A DNA stretch of 19,491 nucleotides from Deltaproteobacteria bacterium (GTDB lineage: Bacteria > Desulfobacterota > DSM-4660 > Desulfatiglandales > Desulfatiglandaceae). The notes under the pieces were generated by a model. It saw nothing but the letters and a program-made list of their open reading frames with translations, ran no database searches and had not been told where the DNA came from. The stretch spans positions 1-19,491 of the forward strand of contig JABGPV010000067.1 of the NCBI GenBank assembly GCA_018644785.1, written 5' to 3'. The translations under genes and the position numbers were made by a program. Shown piece by piece: positions 14,334 through 19,491 of the stretch (positions are counted from its first letter, which is position 1; each line of letters begins with the position of its first letter).

Positions 14334-17300
14334 ATGACTGAGAACAATACAAACAACCGTGCTGCGGGCGCAGGCAATGATAAACAACCTCGATCCGGTG
14401 GTACGCGATCCATCTTCCAAAAGGGGCTCCGAAGGACCCTTTTCCTGATGTTCCTGGCCCTCTCTCTCATCCCGGTGACAGCGGTCGGCGTCATCGGTTA
14501 TCTGAATGGCCATGCGCACCTAAAGAAAAATGCCGAAGAATCCTTGAAATTGGTGTGTATGGAGCACGCCAGGGACATACAGGCCTATTTTTCCAATATG
14601 TGGATGGATTTAAGACGCAAGTCCGCAAAGCGGGTCAACTATGAGTTCCTGGAGGATCTGATAAAAGGGTTTAAGGAGAGCCATCAGCCCTTGAGGGAAT
14701 ATGTCAAGAGTTTCAAATGGGCCACCACGGTGAGCCGGTATGGCACGGACCTGGGGATCTACCGTCGCGACTACGGATATCATGACATATTGTTCCTCGA
14801 TGCTCAGGGCAACATTCTTTTCACCGTGGCCGGCGAAAAAGATCTTGGGACCAATATCTTTAGCGGAAAGTCTTCCGATACCCTCTTTGCTTCAGCGTGC
14901 AAACGGGCGCTTAAGACCGGCCGGCCCTCCTTCTCCGATTTCGAATTCTACGGGCCGTCGGGCAACGCGGGGGCCGGATTTTTGGTTTCCGCCATGGTGA
15001 ACGATGATGGCGACAAGATCGGGTTGATGGTCTTTCAGCTTTCAATTGATCCGATCAACCGGATGATGACAGAGGGGTTGAACTCGGGTGAGACGTTGGA
15101 GATCTACCTGATTGGCGGGGATTTGAAAGTCAGATCCCATTCGATGTATTCCAAAGGAGCAAGGATCCTTGGAAAGCCGGTAGAAACAGAAATTACTTCA
15201 CTCTGGCTCAAAGAACATAGTGAAGACGGTAAATCTGCAGGTGAAGCGGATGAGAAGGAAGAGGCGGTGTTGATCTACCAAGGCCCCAACGGTAAATCCG
15301 TCCTGGGCGTTCATGACAACATAACGATCGCAGGGACGTCCTTCGTTATCATCGCTGAAATCGAGGAGACCGAGGCTTTTGCTCCGGCCAACCAGCTCAG
15401 GAACATGGTCATTATCCTGCTGGCAGGAATGACGCTGCTTGTCTTTTTTGCGGCAACCATGGTGTCCAATCGGATCGTCCGCCCGATACACCGGCTTTCC
15501 GAACTCGTCAAACGCGCAGCCGGGGGAAAGTTTGATCAGGAGATCGAGGCCGAGGCCCGAAACGAGATTGGTGAACTGGCCGGAGACGCCAACCGGATGC
15601 TCCATGGACTCAGGGAGATGACCGAAGAAAACCGGAGGAAGGCCTGGTTCGAAACCGGCCATGCCCGACTCAATGACCGGATGCTGGGTGACCAGGCCCC
15701 CGCCACCCTGGGACGCGGCATCATCACCTTTCTGGCTGAATACCTGAATGCCCGTATCGGGGCTATTTATGTTGCCGATGACAACAATCTGCTCAAACTG
15801 CTGGGATCCTATGCTTTCAAAAGGCGAAAGAATCTCTCCAACGAGTTTGAGTTCGGCGAGGGGTTGGTGGGACAGGCGGCCTTGGAAAAAGAAAGTATTA
15901 CGATCACCAACGTGCCTGACGACTATATTGCGGTCAGTTCGAGTCTTGGCGAGACCCCGCCCAGGAACATACTCGTGTTTCCGGTGTTGCTTAACGACGA
16001 GGTCAAGGGGGTTATTGAGCTGGGCACGTTTGACGATTTTCACCAAAGGGACCTCGATTTTCTGAATCAGGTTTCCGAAGGGATTGCCATTGCCGTTGAA
16101 TCGGCCCGGTCACGGGGTCGGGTGCAGGGGCTGCTTGAGCGGACCCAGGCCCAGTCCGAAGAACTCGAGGTCCAGCAGGAGGAACTGCGCCAGAACAACG
16201 ACGAACTGGAAGAGCAGGCCGAGGCGCTCAAGACATCGGAGGGCCGATTGAAGGAGCAACGGGAGGAACTGCGGCAGACCAATGAAGAGCTTGAGGAACA
16301 ATCCGGAGCGCTTGAGGAAAAAACAGAAGCGCTTGAGGCGCAAAAGGGAGATATTGAGAAAAAGAACGCCCAACTGGAGGAAGCCCGAAAGACCGTTGAG
16401 GAGAAAGCCAGGGACCTTGAGATGTCAGGCAGGTACAAATCGGAATTCCTCGCCAATATGAGCCATGAGCTGAGAACGCCGTTGAACAGCATTCTCCTTT
16501 TGTCGGGGTTTCTTTCCGAAAACAAAGACGGTCGGTTGGAAGACGACCAGGTGGAGTCTTCCCGGGCCATTCATTCCTCCGGAACCGAACTGCTGACCCT
16601 TATCAACGAAGTGCTCGATCTCTCAAAGGTGGAATCCGGAAAAATGGAGCTGGTAATCGAGGAAGTGGGCCTCGAGGCTTTTTCCCATGCCATGAAACGG
16701 GAGTTTCAGCCGCTTGCGGACGAGAAGGAAATTGAGTTGTTGCTTGATCTCGCCGATAATTTGCCTGAAACCATTCGCACGGACAGACAACGGTTGAATC
16801 AGATTATAAAGAACTTTTTCTCAAATGCCTTTAAATTCACCGCCACGGGTTCTGTGACCCTTCGTGTTTCCCGCCCAGGTCCCGGAGACGATGCAACGTC
16901 CATGTGTGTAAAGACAGGTCTTGACCCTGAAAAGAGCGTTTGTCTCTCCGTTGTTGATACCGGGTCGGGTATTGAAGCGGGGAAGCAAAAACAGATATTC
17001 GAGGCCTTTCACCAGGCGGACGGATCAATCAGCCGCAAATACGGCGGGACCGGGCTCGGACTTTCCATATCAAGGGAACTCGCCAGACTGCTTGGAGGAA
17101 GAATCGGCCTGGAGAGCGAATCCGGCAAAGGAAGCGCTTTCACCCTTTATCTCCCTCTGGACTTGGCCTCTGAGAAACCGAAATCCGAGGCCGTGCCAGA
17201 TGTTCAGGAAGCGGAAACCGGCCCACAGTCTGAAAAAACAGATCAGCAGAAAGCCGTTGCCGATGTCGAGGCCCTTGACGATGACAGAAACGATATTTCC

Positions 17301-18476
17301 CCTGATGACAGGTCCATTTTGATCATCGAAGACGATCCCGTCTTTTTGAAAGTTTTGAGGGACCTGGCACGTGGCGCCGGGTTCAAGTGCCTTGTGGCCG
17401 GCGACGGAGAAACGGGACTTCAATTCGCGGACTTTCACAAACCGAGCGCCATTATTCTTGATATCGGCCTTCCGAGTATCGACGGCTGGACGGTTATGTC
17501 ACGGCTGAAGGAAAACAGCCAGACCCGCCATATCCCGGTGCATATCATTTCGGGTAAGTCGGAAAACAGGGATGCCTTTAAAATGGGGGCCGTTGATTTC
17601 TTGACCAAACCCGTGAGCCAGGCCGCTCTCGGTAATGTGTTTGCCGGTATTGACCGGATGATTTCCAAGCGGGTCAAGGATCTTCTTGTGGTGGAGGATA
17701 ATGACATACAGCGCGATCTGATTGCTGATATCATAGGCAATGGTGATGTGCGGATTACCTTTGCTTTGACGGCGGCAGAAGGGTACGATCAAGCGCTTAC
17801 CGGAAAATTTGACTGCATGGTTCTGGATCTCGGGCTTCCCGACATGAGCGGGGTGGAATTGCTCGACAAAATCAGAACCAGCGAAGGCGTCACCCGAGTC
17901 CCCGTTATTATTTTCACCGGCAGGGAGTTGACCCCGGAAGAGAAAGTGACCATGGACAAATATGCGGAATCCACCATTTTGAAAGGTGCTGATTCCGTAA
18001 AAAGGCTTCTGGACGAAACCACTTTGTTCCTGCACCGGGTGGAGGCCGACCTCCCCGAGCGGCAACGGAAGATCCTCAGGATGGTTCATGACAAAGAGAG
18101 CATTTTAGCCGGGAAAAAGGTGTTGATGGTGGATGATGATATGCGCAACGTCTTTTCTCTCAAGAAGATCCTCGAAGAAAGAGGCATACATATCGTGGTC
18201 GGTAAGAACGGGAGAGACGGGATCGACCGGTTGAACGAGAATCCTGATGTTGATCTGGTATTGATGGATATCATGATGCCCGAGATGAACGGTTTCGAGG
18301 CCATGGAGGAGATAAGGAAAGAGCGGCGGTTCAGGGATCTTCCCATTATCGCCCTGACGGCGAAAGCCATGAAGGGCGACCGGGCGAAATGCATCGAAGC
18401 GGGCGCCAATGACTACCTGGCCAAACCCGTTGATGTGGACAGACTTTTTTCCATGTTGAGGGTATGGTTGTATTGA
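14334..18476 (+). CDS. Hybrid histidine kinase 2: Cache-HAMP-GAF-HisKA-HATPase-REC-REC-REC
   Basis: The proposed start at 14334 gives 1380 aa; an in-frame TTG at 14205 would translate through the palindromic repeat and is rejected. AAGGG lies about 10 bases upstream of the ATG. TM1 is about 35-57, the periplasmic Cache-like sensor 58-350, TM2 357-378, HAMP to about 430 and GAF 445-595. A long Glu/Gln-rich coiled coil (600-697) leads to HisKA H711 and an HATPase with N831, DTGSGI at 875-880 and GGTGLGL at 904-910. Three receivers follow: D1043/K1092, D1165/K1217 and D1312/K1364. In the second receiver the usual K-P is K-G. No Hpt or DNA-binding domain is present. The sensor half matches kinase 1 closely, whereas the catalytic and receiver half is of another type. 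Confidence 0.95.
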   Translation: MTENNTNNRAAGAGNDKQPRSGGTRSIFQKGLRRTLFLMFLALSLIPVTAVGVIGYLNGHAHLKKNAEESLKLVCMEHARDIQAYFSNMWMDLRRKSAKRVNYEFLEDLIKGFKESHQPLREYVKSFKWATTVSRYGTDLGIYRRDYGYHDILFLDAQGNILFTVAGEKDLGTNIFSGKSSDTLFASACKRALKTGRPSFSDFEFYGPSGNAGAGFLVSAMVNDDGDKIGLMVFQLSIDPINRMMTEGLNSGETLEIYLIGGDLKVRSHSMYSKGARILGKPVETEITSLWLKEHSEDGKSAGEADEKEEAVLIYQGPNGKSVLGVHDNITIAGTSFVIIAEIEETEAFAPANQLRNMVIILLAGMTLLVFFAATMVSNRIVRPIHRLSELVKRAAGGKFDQEIEAEARNEIGELAGDANRMLHGLREMTEENRRKAWFETGHARLNDRMLGDQAPATLGRGIITFLAEYLNARIGAIYVADDNNLLKLLGSYAFKRRKNLSNEFEFGEGLVGQAALEKESITITNVPDDYIAVSSSLGETPPRNILVFPVLLNDEVKGVIELGTFDDFHQRDLDFLNQVSEGIAIAVESARSRGRVQGLLERTQAQSEELEVQQEELRQNNDELEEQAEALKTSEGRLKEQREELRQTNEELEEQSGALEEKTEALEAQKGDIEKKNAQLEEARKTVEEKARDLEMSGRYKSEFLANMSHELRTPLNSILLLSGFLSENKDGRLEDDQVESSRAIHSSGTELLTLINEVLDLSKVESGKMELVIEEVGLEAFSHAMKREFQPLADEKEIELLLDLADNLPETIRTDRQRLNQIIKNFFSNAFKFTATGSVTLRVSRPGPGDDATSMCVKTGLDPEKSVCLSVVDTGSGIEAGKQKQIFEAFHQADGSISRKYGGTGLGLSISRELARLLGGRIGLESESGKGSAFTLYLPLDLASEKPKSEAVPDVQEAETGPQSEKTDQQKAVADVEALDDDRNDISPDDRSILIIEDDPVFLKVLRDLARGAGFKCLVAGDGETGLQFADFHKPSAIILDIGLPSIDGWTVMSRLKENSQTRHIPVHIISGKSENRDAFKMGAVDFLTKPVSQAALGNVFAGIDRMISKRVKDLLVVEDNDIQRDLIADIIGNGDVRITFALTAAEGYDQALTGKFDCMVLDLGLPDMSGVELLDKIRTSEGVTRVPVIIFTGRELTPEEKVTMDKYAESTILKGADSVKRLLDETTLFLHRVEADLPERQRKILRMVHDKESILAGKKVLMVDDDMRNVFSLKKILEERGIHIVVGKNGRDGIDRLNENPDVDLVLMDIMMPEMNGFEAMEEIRKERRFRDLPIIALTAKAMKGDRAKCIEAGANDYLAKPVDVDRLFSMLRVWLY

Positions 18477-18481
18477 AACTG

Positions 18482-18501
18482 GAAATTGGAAAATTGAAAT
18501 T
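18482..18501 (+). repeat. Left inverted-repeat arm of the element
   Basis: Reads GAAATTGGAAAATTGAAATT. It pairs 19 of 20 with the arm at 18914-18933 and begins 5 bases after the kinase 2 stop codon. Confidence 0.8.
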
Positions 18502-18521
18502 TGATAGTGAGAGATATGGCC

Positions 18522-18890
18522 ATGAAGGCGCTTTATGAGCTGGATGTTTATGTCTTGGCCGAGAGGCTTTCAGATATGGTTTGGCGCGATTATGAGAAAT
18601 GGCCTGAAAAGGTTAGGCGAACTGTAGGATATCAAATCATCAGGTCTTCGGACAGCATTGCGGCCAATCTTGCGGAGGGCTATGGTCGATACACATCTGC
18701 CGACCGGAAGAACTTCTATTACTATGCCAGGGGGTCTTTTGAGGAAACAAAGGCATGGCTGCGAAAACTAATTCGAAGGAAAATCATTAGTGACGCTGAT
18801 AGCGACAATTTCACAAAAATCATCAATGAATTGGGACCGAAATTGAATGCATTTATAACGAGTACGAAGAAAAATATGAACAGGAAATGA
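18522..18890 (+). CDS. Four-helix-bundle protein (23S rRNA intervening-sequence family)
   Basis: The 122-residue protein shows the family hallmark Q-I-I-R-S-S-D-S-I-A-A-N-L-A-E-G-Y-G-R followed by an aromatic-rich F-Y-Y-Y-A-R-G-S-F-E-E-T segment. It is mostly helical, soluble and without enzymatic motifs. Members are encoded within 23S rRNA intervening sequences or as free-standing genes, and relatives act as accessory proteins of diversity-generating retroelements; no such reverse transcriptase is seen here. I chose the ATG at 18522 with GAGAG about 8 bases upstream; ATG at 18516 and TTG at 18501 are in frame. It is bounded by inverted repeats and lies between kinase 2 and cheR, so it is best seen as part of an inserted element. 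Confidence 0.9.
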   Translation: MKALYELDVYVLAERLSDMVWRDYEKWPEKVRRTVGYQIIRSSDSIAANLAEGYGRYTSADRKNFYYYARGSFEETKAWLRKLIRRKIISDADSDNFTKIINELGPKLNAFITSTKKNMNRK

Positions 18891-18913
18891 AATCGGATTT
18901 ATCCTTATGCCCT

Positions 18914-18933
18914 AATTTCAATTTTCAAATTTC
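18914..18933 (-). repeat. Right inverted-repeat arm of the element
   Basis: The reverse complement reads GAAATTTGAAAATTGAAATT, matching the left arm except at one base. It ends 7 bases before the ATG of the cheR gene, which therefore lacks a recognisable Shine-Dalgarno of its own. Confidence 0.8.
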
Positions 18934-18940
18934 AAACACC

Positions 18941-19491
18941 ATGGATAACCGGGAAAACGAAAAAATTGAGATAGACCTTTTAATCCGGGCGATCTACCTG
19001 AAATATGGGTATGATTTCAGGGATTATTCAAAGGCGTCCATCCGGCGGCGCGTCCTGGGCAGGCTTTCGAAGTCGGAGTTTTCCACCATTTCCGAGATGC
19101 AGCATGATCTTCTCTATAACCCCGGTTTTTTTGAAAAACTACTCCTGGACCTCACCGTCAATGTGTCGGAGATGTTCCGGGATCCGTTATTTTTCAAGGC
19201 CATCAGGGAAACCGTTGTCCCGGAGTTGAAAAACCAGCCGTTTATAAAGGTGTGGCATGCCGGCTGTTCAACGGGTGAGGAGGTCTACTCCATGGCCATC
19301 CTGTTTCGGGAGGAGGGGGTGCTTGATGCCTCGACCATCTACGCGACGGATGTCAACGAAGCCGTCCTTGACAAGGCAAAAAATGGAATTTTTCCCATTG
19401 ACAGGATGAAGGGTTACACCCGAAATTACAAAATGGCTGGTGGTCTGGCCTCTTTTGCCGATTACTACACCGCCCGCTATGACCGTACGAT
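18941..19491 (+). CDS. cheR: CheR-type protein-glutamate methyltransferase (3' end outside window)
   Basis: The 183 visible residues start M-D-N-R-E-N and show the CheR N-terminal helical domain (Y-G-Y-D-F-R-D-Y-S, then S-I-R-R-R-V-L-G-R-L at 33-42). The motif N-V-S-E-M-F-R-D at 74-81 and the SAM-binding H-A-G-C-S-T-G-E-E-V-Y-S at 106-117 follow, with the acidic strand Y-A-T-D-V at 134-138. CheR enzymes methylate receptor glutamates using S-adenosylmethionine. Beside large hybrid kinases such genes usually belong to CheR-CheB modules of signalling clusters rather than to flagellar chemotaxis. The frame is open at the right edge. No good ribosome site precedes the ATG because the inserted element ends 7 bases upstream. 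Confidence 0.93.
   Translation, partial: MDNRENEKIEIDLLIRAIYLKYGYDFRDYSKASIRRRVLGRLSKSEFSTISEMQHDLLYNPGFFEKLLLDLTVNVSEMFRDPLFFKAIRETVVPELKNQPFIKVWHAGCSTGEEVYSMAILFREEGVLDASTIYATDVNEAVLDKAKNGIFPIDRMKGYTRNYKMAGGLASFADYYTARYDRT

Larger units (their letters stand above)
18480..18937 (+). mobile_element. Intervening-sequence-like element with inverted repeats and four-helix-bundle gene
   Basis: A 20-base AT-rich arm at 18482-18501 is the reverse complement, with one mismatch, of 18914-18933, and the pair encloses a single gene. A 4-base AAAC directly precedes (18476-18479) and follows (18934-18937) the arms and could be a target duplication. The layout matches the intervening sequences known from 23S rRNA genes, where stem-forming ends flank the same protein family. 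Here the insertion is between two protein-coding genes. Exact ends are uncertain by a few bases. Confidence 0.6.

Noticed and set aside
15198..16046. 282-codon open frame antisense to hybrid kinase 2
   Set aside because: It lies wholly opposite conserved HAMP and GAF coding sequence, has no family motifs and is explained as a high-GC shadow frame.
18522..18890. Accessory protein of a diversity-generating retroelement
   Set aside because: The fold family is related, but no reverse transcriptase, template repeat or variable repeat is visible in the window.

Overview
The window reads as chromosomal DNA of an anaerobic Desulfobacterota-type bacterium, probably a sulfate reducer or a close relative. 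This is inferred from gene content: a Tat-exported iron-sulfur protein with a small membrane cytochrome-like partner, an Ole-type lipid condensation operon, a GAF/class III cyclase, and two very large hybrid histidine kinases followed by a CheR-type methyltransferase. No rRNA, tRNA or CRISPR array was seen, and the taxonomic call is not proven by the sequence.

Layout. Bases 1-174 are an AT-rich leader with a plausible promoter and possibly the first codons of a divergent gene. From 175 to 3311 five genes run forward: tatD, maf, a Tat-dependent multi-[4Fe-4S] protein, a four-helix membrane protein and a 72-residue Cys/His-rich protein. They meet, tail to tail and with a 16-base overlap, a leftward block at 3296-8222. 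In transcription order that block is oleA, oleC, oleD and a GAF-cyclase, with overlapping or closely spaced genes. OleB, the enzyme that turns the beta-lactone into an olefin, is not in the block. A 367-base divergent intergenic region holds candidate promoters and two short inverted repeats. It is followed rightward by an orphan NMT1/SsuA-type solute-binding protein, hybrid kinase 1 (1186 aa), a small retropepsin-like aspartic protease, and then hybrid kinase 2 (about 1380 aa).

Between the protease and kinase 2 lies a small cassette. Two identical 29-base copies of a palindromic repeat bracket two tiny, translationally coupled membrane-protein genes on the minus strand. After kinase 2, a four-helix-bundle (23S rRNA intervening-sequence type) gene sits inside a pair of 20-base AT-rich inverted repeats. 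That element lies exactly between the kinase stop codon and the start of a CheR methyltransferase gene, which runs off the right edge.

How the parts fit. The ole block probably makes a long-chain beta-lactone or, with an OleB encoded elsewhere, an olefin. The two kinases share a closely similar sensor half (periplasmic Cache-like domain, HAMP, GAF, coiled coil) but carry different receiver arrays, which suggests duplication of one sensor onto two outputs. The solute-binding protein next to kinase 1 lacks transporter partners and may feed that sensor. The most notable structural signal is the intervening-sequence-like element in the kinase-cheR junction: removing it at a flanking AAAC repeat would leave the two genes only 6 bases apart.
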